Source: a virus
IMG/VR virus record: IMGVR_UViG_3300044612_003464
Location: 1 to 38,546 of that record
Direction: 5' to 3' (one strand)
Length of the DNA: 38,546 bases
A program made the translations under genes and the position numbers. The notes beneath the pieces are model-generated. The model was not told where the DNA came from and did not search any database. It saw only the letters and a list, made by a program, of their open reading frames with translations. Below are positions 31,101-38,337 of the stretch, piece after piece. Numbering within the stretch: the first letter of the stretch is position 1; each line of letters opens with the position of its first letter.

Positions 31101-32395
31101 ACGGCAGGCGCCTTTAATCCCTCGCGCACTTGAACCAGCGCGTCGCGGACTCGATCGCTTACGTTCGCGTAATAGCTCAGGCCACCGAGCAACCAGGCCG
31201 CCCCGTCTCCCTCGTCGGCGTCACCAATACCGACCTTGGCCATTCCGCACCAGAACCCTTCGACGTCACGCGTGGTGGCGATGTCCTTCAAAGCGCGCAG
31301 CGGCGCATTCGGTCGGAGATACAGCAGTTTCTGGAGCTGCGGCGGGGTGAAGCGCACGTACCGGTCTTCCTTGTCTCGCTTTCCCAATCGCATGGCACCT
31401 GGCAGCCGAGTCAAACGCACGCAGGAAAGGGCTCCCGGATCGTTCCCGCCCAAGTGCAGCAAGTTGAGCGTCGGTTCCAGTGCTTTGCGCTCCTCATCCC
31501 ATTGGCGCCGCGTCGCGCAGTCGATTCTGACCAGCACGTGAATGCTTCGGCCGCCGCTCGTGTAAATCGCCTCGATTCGAAGCGGGATCTGCACGAGCAG
31601 CCCGAGCCAGTCGCGCATGTCTGCCGTGTCGCTCTCGAGCACCAAATAGCGAAACGCAGTGACGCTTTCCTCGCTGCGCCGACTCAGCTTCGGCTGCCCG
31701 GCCTTGTCGAGATTTCGAGGGTTGGGATGATATTTTCCATCGATCGGCTGCGCGAGAAACCATACTCCCTCGGGGCCTTCCGTTGGCACCTTGTCTGCCG
31801 GCCATACCGCCTGGCCCTGACTCTTCCATGTCGTGAAGCACAGCACTTTCTCGGTCGGCGCGTAAAGGGACTGAAGAAAACGCTGCGCGGTGACCTGAGC
31901 GGGGTCCATCGTTGAGCGATTGGCCAGCCAACACAAGTCGACGACCTCGCGCCACGAACCTGCCATTGAACGCAGCTTGGAGGGATCAAATTCCGGACGT
32001 TCAACGCGGGGCGCCGGGGCGATGTACTTTCCAACCCGCGCGCCCTTCTCATCGGTCGCGATGGGCCTTCCGACGTCGAAGTGACCGCCGCCTCCCTGAT
32101 CGCGCAAGAAACCGCGCGGCTTCACCCCTTCACGCGTCTGCAACCCAGGCGCCTTCTCAGCCCCATTGATCTTGTGGGCTAATTCGCTTTCGCTCCAAGG
32201 CGGATCGCAGCGGAGGTTATACTCGCGCAAAAGGGGCAGCGCCTCAGACCCGGAAAGCCCAAAACCCTGAACTAAAACACAGGCGACGTGAAACGTTGCC
32301 GCGTGCCCGCCGGCTCCGGCAACTGCAGCGTCGAGTTTGGCGACATATCTCCGGGCCCTTTCATCGAGAGAGAGCCGTTTTCCATCGTTGTTCAT
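31097..32395 (-). CDS. Archaeo-eukaryotic-type primase with N-terminal PriCT-like domain
   Basis: 432 residues. Residues 33-80 (ATFHVACVLVQGFGLSGSEA ... LPLLREYNLRCDPPWSESEL ... AHKINGA) match PriCT_1, the helical domain usually attached to phage/plasmid primases. The catalytic AEP part has the acidic metal-binding strand LVLESDTADM (Glu254, Asp256), SGGRSIHVLVRID (280-292, the sxH nucleotide motif with His286) and the conserved RLTRLPGAMRLGK strand near 330-341. It would synthesise primers for phage DNA replication with the adjoining helicase. PriCT is more often C-terminal, so the domain order is slightly unusual. The leader before ATG is CCCACAAAAC, with no Shine-Dalgarno. Confidence 0.82.
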   Translation of the reverse strand: MNNDGKRLSLDERARRYVAKLDAAVAGAGGHAATFHVACVLVQGFGLSGSEALPLLREYNLRCDPPWSESELAHKINGAEKAPGLQTREGVKPRGFLRDQGGGGHFDVGRPIATDEKGARVGKYIAPAPRVERPEFDPSKLRSMAGSWREVVDLCWLANRSTMDPAQVTAQRFLQSLYAPTEKVLCFTTWKSQGQAVWPADKVPTEGPEGVWFLAQPIDGKYHPNPRNLDKAGQPKLSRRSEESVTAFRYLVLESDTADMRDWLGLLVQIPLRIEAIYTSGGRSIHVLVRIDCATRRQWDEERKALEPTLNLLHLGGNDPGALSCVRLTRLPGAMRLGKRDKEDRYVRFTPPQLQKLLYLRPNAPLRALKDIATTRDVEGFWCGMAKVGIGDADEGDGAAWLLGGLSYYANVSDRVRDALVQVREGLKAPAV

Positions 32396-32405
32396 GTTTT
32401 GTGGG

Positions 32406-33308
32406 CTACGCTGTGACAGACTCTCTTGAGATCTGTGCGCGTAGTGGGAAAGCTAGTACGTTGCCGCCGGCGAGATCGTCGAGCGGACTGCCAACGCCGG
32501 CGACTTCTTTGGGAAGAACGTGCAGGTAAATCTCCGTCGTCGAAATATCATTGTGCCCGAGCAAATCTCGGAGCTTGTGCAGCGGCACGCCGCGCTCGAG
32601 CTGATGCGTTGCGTACGAGTGCCTGAGCACGTGCATCGTCACGCGCTTACTGATCCCTGCGCGCCGAACCGCGCTTCGGAGGGCTTTAGAGAAACCATCC
32701 TCGTGTGTGTGGTGCCTTCTCACGATCCCGCTGCGCGGATCCTGAGAAAGATTCCGACCCGGGAAGGCCCAGAACCAAGCCCACTCGCTCCCGGCGGTGG
32801 GATACTTTCGCTCAAGGGTACCCGGCAACTGCACCGGCGGCCGTCCTTGTGCTCGATCGCCCTCCCACAACGAGCGTACTCGCTGCAGATGATCGCCAAA
32901 CACACCCCGCAGCGACTCGGGCAAGCCCACCGCGCGGTCCTTGTCGCCCTTGGCTCCACGGATTGTCACCACGCGGCGTTCAAGATCGACATCCTTCACC
33001 CGCAGCCGCACGCACTCCATCAAGCGCATCCCGCAGCCATAGGTGAGCTGAAGCATCAGTTGATGGGTGCCCGAGGCCAGGCTCAGAACCCGACGCATCT
33101 CATCGACCGTCAGCCAGACCGGGGGGTAGCCGAGTTCGGCGATGTCCACGCCGACGCATTTCCAGCCGCGTGCCGCGAAGCATTTCGACCAGCCTCCGAC
33201 TCCGCAGAAAAGATCAAGCAGACGCAGAGGCGAACCAGACGCCAGAGCCAACGGCGCGGAAACGTCCATCCGGCTTTCCAAAGCTGAGAGTGTCGCGCCG
33301 TGGCTCAT
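32406..33308 (-). CDS. Chimera: DNA cytosine methyltransferase N-terminus fused to integron-integrase catalytic domain
   Basis: 300 residues in one open frame. Residues 28-63 are the SAM-binding start of a phage-type DNA cytosine methyltransferase: motif I LLDLFCGVGGW (30-40), GWKCVGVDIAELGYPP with acidic Asp55. The methyltransferase catalytic (PCQ) and target-recognition parts are absent. From residue 65 (VWLTVDEMRRVL) the protein is an IntI-type tyrosine recombinase catalytic domain: Arg95 (GCGMRLMECVRLRVKDVD), lysine in RGAKGDKDRA, the integron-specific insert LERKYPTAGSEWAW ... DPRSGIVRRHH (about 165-200), His226-Arg229 in HVLRHSYATH, His252 in LLGHNDISTTEIY and nucleophile Tyr261. The N-terminal core-binding domain of IntI is missing. 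The join lies at a run of six C (33121-33126). All catalytic residues are kept, so the recombinase half may be active; alternatively it is a degraded fusion. Confidence 0.85.
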   Translation of the reverse strand: MSHGATLSALESRMDVSAPLALASGSPLRLLDLFCGVGGWSKCFAARGWKCVGVDIAELGYPPVWLTVDEMRRVLSLASGTHQLMLQLTYGCGMRLMECVRLRVKDVDLERRVVTIRGAKGDKDRAVGLPESLRGVFGDHLQRVRSLWEGDRAQGRPPVQLPGTLERKYPTAGSEWAWFWAFPGRNLSQDPRSGIVRRHHTHEDGFSKALRSAVRRAGISKRVTMHVLRHSYATHQLERGVPLHKLRDLLGHNDISTTEIYLHVLPKEVAGVGSPLDDLAGGNVLAFPLRAQISRESVTA

Positions 33309-33317
33309 CGTTGGTCG

Positions 33318-34493
33318 TTAGCGAAGCAAAGCCATCATGGCGGTTTGAGTTGATCCGTCCGGCGCAACGTTCTCGAACGGCGTGCTGGCGACCGGCTCAC
33401 TTCCGTCCCAGCCGCGAGGCCACGTCTGCGCGTCGATCAGCTCCATGATCTTCGCCTCTTCCTCGGCGTTGATGAGGTCGACACCGGCGCGCGCCTGGAT
33501 GTCCTTCACGCGATCTAAGGCCCACCGCCGAGCGTCAAACGTCAGTGGCCCCATCCGGCACGGATTGGCCACGAGCGAGCCATCTTTGCGCGTTTCGCTT
33601 CCATCTTTCCGCAGGCGGTTCGCCGGCTTCTTCAACTCGGCGTAGAGCGGCCTCAGTTCCATCAGCGGTGCATATTGCGCCCACTGCGGGCGCTTGATGA
33701 TTTGTTCGAGTGCGAAGTCGCGGCTCGCAAGATTGCAGCCGACGCAGCCGGTACGGGCGTGCGTTTCGAGGTCTTGATCCTGCCCATACACGGCCGCAAT
33801 CAGCTTTGTCGAGAAGCCGTGCTCTAGTCCTTCCGGCACGAGTCCCGTGAGCCAGTCCCAGACGTGGCAGAGGCGCCAATGCAGCAGCGGCGCAAGGGTG
33901 TCGGCAACCGCGTCAGGCGTGGCTTCCTGAAACCAGCCTTGTCCGCACTCGGAGTTGTTTTTCCCGCACGAGAGCGCGATACGCCCGTCACGCGCAGCGC
34001 TCTCCCCAATCCTCACACCGGTCAGCATCAGAAATTTCTTTCCGGCCTGGTCGCGTAGCGCCTTCAGCGCGGCGACCATCGGCTCGATCTTCAGTTGGGC
34101 AGTGCACCAGCGGAAGGTGTTCGACGGCGGCGGCACACCGCGGCCAAGCATGTAAACGAAGAAGCGATCTTCCATCGTGGGCATCACGACCTGCGTCTTC
34201 ACGCCGCGCGCACGCAGTTCGGCGAGGATCGTCATCGCAGTAGTGAAGAGCGGCGGCAGCTCCATGCGCGTGTCGGACATCAGTACCGTCAGCGACTGCG
34301 GCGCGCGCACACGGCCAGTTTCGATTAGGTGCACCACTGCTGCCACGGTGGCGGACGAGTCCTTGCCGCCGCTGAAGGCGATGGCCCAGTGATCGTAAAG
34401 CGCGCCGTACGCGTTGAGGCTCTGCGCTGTGAGTTCGAGCGCGTCCGGAAGCAACAGCCGTGCTCCATCGAAAAGTGTGGGTTGTCTTTGCAT
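33318..34493 (-). CDS. DndC-like sulfurtransferase (PAPS-reductase fold)
   Basis: 391 residues. The ATP-pyrophosphatase loop is SGGKDSSAT (41-49). GRGVPPPSNTFRWCTAQLKI (118-136), LTGVRIGESAARD, the HWRLCHVWDWL segment and GCVGCNLASRDFALEQIIK (249-267) correspond in order and spacing to DndC, the phosphorothioation enzyme (as I recall, GRGYPAP..FRWCT.RLKI, ESSARA, GCWVC). Cys130, Cys176, Cys183, Cys250 and Cys253 could hold an Fe-S cluster. DndC partners (DndA/B/D/E) and Ssp genes are not in this genome. It may modify DNA or a nucleotide with sulfur, counter a host sulfur-dependent defence, or act like IbrA, which pairs with a ParB-like protein; a ParB-like gene is encoded just upstream. Confidence 0.82.
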   Translation of the reverse strand: MQRQPTLFDGARLLLPDALELTAQSLNAYGALYDHWAIAFSGGKDSSATVAAVVHLIETGRVRAPQSLTVLMSDTRMELPPLFTTAMTILAELRARGVKTQVVMPTMEDRFFVYMLGRGVPPPSNTFRWCTAQLKIEPMVAALKALRDQAGKKFLMLTGVRIGESAARDGRIALSCGKNNSECGQGWFQEATPDAVADTLAPLLHWRLCHVWDWLTGLVPEGLEHGFSTKLIAAVYGQDQDLETHARTGCVGCNLASRDFALEQIIKRPQWAQYAPLMELRPLYAELKKPANRLRKDGSETRKDGSLVANPCRMGPLTFDARRWALDRVKDIQARAGVDLINAEEEAKIMELIDAQTWPRGWDGSEPVASTPFENVAPDGSTQTAMMALLR

Positions 34494-34550
34494 TCGGAAA
34501 ATCGCTAACCTTTCGTCAGAGAAAACGCGGCGCCTCCTTCGACTCAGTGT

Positions 34551-34856
34551 TCAAAGTAGCACCGCGCAAAGTACCACTACCCCGACGACCGCTACGCAAA
34601 CGACAAAGCGTAAAGCGAGGCGCCGGCTAGAACCTTCTACACGCCACGCAATGAACTCGTCAGGGCCACCACTGAGCACGACATTTGCAGGATCTGTTTC
34701 AAGATGAGCTGAGGCAGCAGCCATCGCCGCATTTTCTGCGCTATCGTCATCGGCGGCAGCTCGGAGAACATCGGTTGCCAAAGACCTTTCACCGATGGCT
34801 TCCGTTCTAGCTGTGTAGCCCAGGGAGGTTTTATATACAAAGACACGAATTTTCAT
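34551..34856 (-). CDS. Hypothetical small protein with C-terminal membrane anchor
   Basis: 101 residues. N-terminal 70 are polar and could be a small alpha/beta domain (MKIRVFVYKTSLGYTARTEA ... DSAENAAMAAASAHLETDPA); residues 78-101 (RLALRFVVCVAVVGVVVLCA) are a single membrane-spanning tail. A tail-anchored protein in the early operon, between DndC-like and ParB-like genes. Function unknown; superinfection exclusion or another membrane role would be possible. Confidence 0.55.
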   Translation of the reverse strand: MKIRVFVYKTSLGYTARTEAIGERSLATDVLRAAADDDSAENAAMAAASAHLETDPANVVLSGGPDEFIAWRVEGSSRRLALRFVVCVAVVGVVVLCAVLL

Positions 34857-34891
34857 GAGTTCTAGTTGGGGAAATCTTTGGGGGATGTTTT

Positions 34892-35134
34892 TTAGCCACC
34901 GGTCAGCCGTTTGAGCACCGCATCACGCACCGACTCTTCCGCGAACTCGGTCGCGTTACCTGGCAAGGCCAAGTGCATCCATTGATTGGTCACGAGCGAT
35001 TTGATCTCGATTGCAAAGCCTCGCTGGCCACGGGCTGCCCGCAGCGCAAAGCCATCACGCTCCACAATGGTTCGCCGATCCGTGATCCACTCATCCGGGA
35101 TCTGCGTCACCGTCACTGGCTCAATTCTGCTCAT
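34892..35134 (-). CDS. Hypothetical small protein, 80 residues
   Basis: MSRIEPVTVTQIPDEWITDR followed by strands (DGFALRAARGQRGFAIEIKS, NQWMHLALPG) and a short C-terminal helix (EESVRDAVLKRLTGG). Not recognised. Unlike late genes it has a clear Shine-Dalgarno (AAAGGAG, seven bases before ATG). It is 18 bases from the ParB-like stop, so co-transcribed. Confidence 0.55.
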   Translation of the reverse strand: MSRIEPVTVTQIPDEWITDRRTIVERDGFALRAARGQRGFAIEIKSLVTNQWMHLALPGNATEFAEESVRDAVLKRLTGG

Positions 35135-35152
35135 CGCTCGCTCCTTTCTCCG

Positions 35153-36652
35153 TCATTCGCGTTCTGCGCCAACTTCCGGAGGCCCGGAGGAGACACGGCT
35201 TTTGAGCATTCGCAGCAACGCATTGAACTGGGAGACGCTGTTTAACGCGTCGAATGCAGACACGCCACATACCAGTGTAGATGCCCCGATCTCTCGCAAT
35301 AGCTGCAATCCATTGGTGCGGAGCAGTGGGGGGAGCGTCGGAGCGGCCTCTAGTGTCGCTGCAATCCATGCGGCCGCGCGCGGCTGCCAATCTGTGAGCC
35401 TCACGTTCGTATCGCGGGCATCTGCTGTAGGATTGACGGGAGCAGGTTCCGCTGCCTTCGACTGCTTTCGCTCCGGCGGCGAGGCCACGACACCGCCTTG
35501 CTTCTTGCGATCAATCAGATGTCGCCGCGTCACGCTCTCAGAAAAAATGGAGAGTTCATTCTTGGGCACCGCCAGCAGCGCATCGCTCAGCTTGACCAGG
35601 TCGACGGGATGCCCGCTCTGATTCACGCCAACATACACCGTCACCACATCGCCATCGCACAGTTCCGACCAGGCGGGCACGCTGCCGACCTCTGTCTTCA
35701 GAAGATCCCGGGGCGGAGGCTGTTTCCATGCGACGTATGCGCTCTTGTAGTGCATGCTCTTCTCTCCGGGCGGGAAGACCGACGCGTTCTCCTCTGGCGA
35801 TAGCTCCACTTTGCCGCCGCGCGTCTCTTCTTTGAGAACGCGCCGGCGCGCCGCCTCAGCTTTCTGCTCATAGCACGTGGGGTTCATGCACGTGTTTGGA
35901 TTCTTCACATCGCCGTACGTGCCTTTGTCGTTACCAGCTCGAAAGCGGCATACCGAACAGGGCCCGGCCTCTGGAATGAGCAACGGATCGTCGACCTTAA
36001 ACGCGGCGGACCCAAGCGAGCGGCAAACCTGAGTGTCGATGAAAAGCTTGGCGGCGCGATAGGGCATCACTCCACCGTGCACATCGCTATGCAGAACTGC
36101 TTTCACAGTCTTTGCCCGAATCTCATTTCCCGGAATTCGCGCCAGTTCGGCCGCTGTTGAGAATGGCAAATCGCCTTTCTCAATCGCCCGCTTTGCTTCA
36201 TCAGGAAGCTGCAGCAAAGCGAGGCAGCGAGACACTCGAGTCCGATCCCTGGAAAAACCTTCCGCGAGGGCTTCGATGCTCAGGTTGAGACGCTTCATCG
36301 CCTCTTCGTATGCCAATGCCTCCTCAAACGGAGTCAGCGGATCCACGTTCCCGACGATCCCTTTCCCAAGAATGATCGCGTACATCTCCGCGTCGGTCAG
36401 GTCACAGATCTTGGCCACCAGCGAAGGCATGGCGGCCAGCTTTGCAGCGCGGAAGCGACGAGCACCGTCGGCGAGCTCGTAGCGGCCCGCTTTGACAGGA
36501 CTCGGCCGCACAATAATCGGCTCTAGTTGCTCCCGCTTGAGACTTGCCGCCAACTCATCGAGCGCGTGCCAATGCCTCCGCGGGTTGAGTATAGACTCGT
36601 CGATGAGAGCAATACTGATCGCTTCGGTAGGAAATGATACGAGGGCAACCAT
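35153..36652 (-). CDS. ParB/Spo0J-like protein with zinc-binding insert
   Basis: 499 residues. The CTP-binding fold of ParB is visible: LNPRRHWHALDELAASLKRE, IIVRPSPVKAGRYELADGAR, the GARRFRAAK motif (63-71) and GIVGNVDPLTPFEEALAYEE (98-117, equivalent to the ENIQR...L.P.EEA segment). A helix-turn-helix follows (LSIEALAEGFSRDRTRVSRC ... LALLQLPDEAK). Residues 232-260 have four cysteines (PCSVCRFRAG ... NTCMNPTCYEQK), a zinc motif common in plasmid/phage ParB relatives. The C-terminal 200 residues are unassigned. No ParA is encoded, so simple partition is unlikely; this could be a DNA-sliding clamp, a replication or packaging factor, or a nuclease-like ParB linked to the DndC-like enzyme. Confidence 0.8.
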   Translation of the reverse strand: MVALVSFPTEAISIALIDESILNPRRHWHALDELAASLKREQLEPIIVRPSPVKAGRYELADGARRFRAAKLAAMPSLVAKICDLTDAEMYAIILGKGIVGNVDPLTPFEEALAYEEAMKRLNLSIEALAEGFSRDRTRVSRCLALLQLPDEAKRAIEKGDLPFSTAAELARIPGNEIRAKTVKAVLHSDVHGGVMPYRAAKLFIDTQVCRSLGSAAFKVDDPLLIPEAGPCSVCRFRAGNDKGTYGDVKNPNTCMNPTCYEQKAEAARRRVLKEETRGGKVELSPEENASVFPPGEKSMHYKSAYVAWKQPPPRDLLKTEVGSVPAWSELCDGDVVTVYVGVNQSGHPVDLVKLSDALLAVPKNELSIFSESVTRRHLIDRKKQGGVVASPPERKQSKAAEPAPVNPTADARDTNVRLTDWQPRAAAWIAATLEAAPTLPPLLRTNGLQLLREIGASTLVCGVSAFDALNSVSQFNALLRMLKSRVSSGPPEVGAERE

Positions 36653-36660
36653 GGTAAAAG

Positions 36661-37437
36661 TTAGGCGGCGAGAGCCGTTCGGCCCTTCACGCGGTTAGAG
36701 TTCCCGCGCTGCACTCGCGCGTAAGTTCGGCAAGCCGTCTGGCTTTTTTGATGCCGCAACTGCGGGTTTCGAAACCCAGCACGCGCGAGAACATCATTGA
36801 CGCGGTGTTTGACCCGCCAGCTTTCCGACGCTCTGCCCTGGCCAAACAAAGCCGCGATCTCTTCCCCGGTCATGTTCAGCAAAAGTTCCGGCGCAAAGGC
36901 ACGCACGTCCGTCAAAAGATGCTTCAAAGCGTCCGAGAAATTCACCCCCGATTCCCAAATCCGGCGCAGCCACAGCTCCACGGCACGCGCACGTAGGAGG
37001 CTTTCGTCAGACTCCATGGAGTCTTCTCGGGACGTCATCACGTCGAGAGACGTCGGCTCTGTCAGAGGATCCCACGTGCGACCTTTTCGACGATAGGCTT
37101 TCGCCAGCGCGTCATGTACCTCATTCATCGAAACCCCGAGCACCTTCAGGCATTCGCGCTCACCCCCCACCACGCTGACGGCCGCCCGCTCGGCCGATGT
37201 CAGAACTGGCGTCAGCACAGGCCCAAGGCCAAAGGCAGTCGCCGTGCACGAAACCAGCCTCTTCATGACAAGATGGGGGCGCGGTCCGGCTTCGAATATC
37301 CAAGCCATCCAATCGCGAACCGCTTCGAGCGCGCACAACATTTGATCGTCGCGGCCGCCGTCATCTTCGCGGATGAGAGCAGAGCGCCAATCGCGGAGCG
37401 CCAGCGCATCGGTGGCAGGTGAATCGGAGAGGCTCAT
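36661..37437 (-). CDS. Hypothetical 258-residue early protein
   Basis: Not recognised. Two segments look alike: CALEAVRDWMAWIFEAGPRP near 35-55 and RARAVELWLRRIWESGVNFS near 150-170, each followed by a helix (HLVMKRLVSCTATAFGL; DALKHLLTDVRAFAPELLL), suggesting an internal duplication. The end (NMTGEEIAALFGQGRASESW ... RVKHRVNDVLARAGFRNPQL) resembles a helix-turn-helix of sigma/terminase type and is followed by a basic tail. A DNA-binding replication or regulatory protein is likely. The start overlaps the membrane-peptide stop as ATGA; the downstream gene begins after CTAACTTTTACC. Confidence 0.58.
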   Translation of the reverse strand: MSLSDSPATDALALRDWRSALIREDDGGRDDQMLCALEAVRDWMAWIFEAGPRPHLVMKRLVSCTATAFGLGPVLTPVLTSAERAAVSVVGGERECLKVLGVSMNEVHDALAKAYRRKGRTWDPLTEPTSLDVMTSREDSMESDESLLRARAVELWLRRIWESGVNFSDALKHLLTDVRAFAPELLLNMTGEEIAALFGQGRASESWRVKHRVNDVLARAGFRNPQLRHQKSQTACRTYARVQRGNSNRVKGRTALAA

Positions 37438-37571
37438 TGCTGGCGCTTCCGAATTGGGTCCATGGCCAGGCGCACATGCAGAGCATGCCGCCGCCGGCGC
37501 CTTACGATCGCATTCGTTGCAGCGACTGCGATGATCAGAAAAAGCCCGGCAAAAATGAGGATCGTGAGCAT
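37434..37571 (-). CDS. Small membrane peptide, 45 residues
   Basis: A short gene from ATG 37571 to TGA 37434. Residues 2-23 (LTILIFAGLFLIIAVAATNA) span the membrane; RRRRRHALHVRLAMDPIRKR follows, so the basic C-terminus stays in the cytoplasm. The start overlaps the upstream stop as TGATG and the stop overlaps the next start as ATGA, and AAAGGAAGG precedes it, which together support a real gene. Function unknown; peptides of this shape in early phage operons may alter membrane or exclusion functions. Confidence 0.65.
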   Translation of the reverse strand: MLTILIFAGLFLIIAVAATNAIVRRRRRHALHVRLAMDPIRKRQQ

Positions 37572-38086
37572 CACAGCGCCTTCCTTTCTGCCGCCAGCCG
37601 CTGTTCTGAGCGCTCGATCAGCCAGGTCATCAACTCGCGCGCGGCACTTTTGCGGCCGCTGACCGAGAATTGCCCAGTTAGATCAGGGAGCGCTCCGATC
37701 AGTAGCTCAAAGCCTCCATCACCCGGGAGACCCCGATAGTGACGACCGAGGAGCCAGTGCTCCGGCCGGAGGTGCGCGATGATTTCAAAACCATCAACTC
37801 CGCAGATCCGAGCCACCTCGTGCAGAGGAATGAAGTCGACCCAAGCGGCCCCGGCCGTAGGCGTACTCGCCGCCGCAGCCTGAGCGGGGGCGCCGTGGCT
37901 GTGCTCACTTACGTGAGCCGTGCTTGAGTCGAAAGTCGCGCGACATTCGTCGCAAATCCCATGCGTGACCCCGAGCCCGCACTCCCTGGCCCGGCGCTCG
38001 GCGGCAACGGCGTCTGCACACCATGAGCAAATGACCGCGTGCTTCTTTTCGGTCCGCAACCAAGCAGTGTTGAAGACGGCACTCAT
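37571..38086 (-). CDS. Zinc-ribbon protein, first gene of the early operon
   Basis: 171 residues. Two Cys pairs (AVICSWCADAVAAERRAREC and GICDECRATF) about 20 residues apart suggest a zinc ribbon in residues 18-52. A His/Ala-rich linker follows. The C-terminal domain (FIPLHEVARICGVDGFEIIA ... HLRPEHWLLGRHYRGLPGDG) looks like an AlpA/KilA-type or other small DNA-binding unit, ending in a helix (MTWLIERSEQRLAAERK). It has a textbook Shine-Dalgarno, AGGAGGTGG, before the ATG at 38086 and is the promoter-proximal early gene. Confidence 0.62.
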   Translation of the reverse strand: MSAVFNTAWLRTEKKHAVICSWCADAVAAERRARECGLGVTHGICDECRATFDSSTAHVSEHSHGAPAQAAAASTPTAGAAWVDFIPLHEVARICGVDGFEIIAHLRPEHWLLGRHYRGLPGDGGFELLIGALPDLTGQFSVSGRKSAARELMTWLIERSEQRLAAERKAL

Positions 38087-38114
38087 GCGGCCACCTCCTG
38101 ACCATTGAACCCTT

Positions 38115-38308
38115 GGTTGACCCAGAGTTCACAGTCCGGTTGACGACCGGTTGACGAACCAAAGTAATTTAGCGTCGTTTGCCGTCTTACAACGTCACGC
38201 TGGTTGACTCCTAAACCGGAGTTTTCCGGGTTCTCAGAGGCAAAATGGTGGACCTTACTGGGCCTCACCCCGCCCTCGGAGGGTGCTGCCGGTTGACTCG
38301 CAGTTGAC
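38115..38308. repeat. GGTTGAC repeat cluster between integrase and early operon
   Basis: Exact GGTTGAC copies on the plus strand lie at 38115, 38138, 38149, 38202 and 38291, with an AGTTGAC relative at 38302-38308. The second and third are in tandem as two perfect 11-base units CCGGTTGACGA (38136-38146 and 38147-38157). All point the same way. The cluster lies in the gap between the divergent integrase (GTG 38338) and early operon (ATG 38086). Integrase arm-type sites of attP, or operators for a regulator of both promoters, are the likeliest uses. Confidence 0.7.
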
Positions 38309-38337
38309 GAACGGGCGGGAGACCGGTCCTCTCGAGC

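Noticed and set aside
36660-36667. GTTAGGC, resembling an integron attC core, near the IntI-like chimera (another copy near 16593)
   Set aside because: No matching inverse core or hairpin was found nearby; here it is formed by the reverse of a TAA stop and leader. There is no gene-cassette structure.
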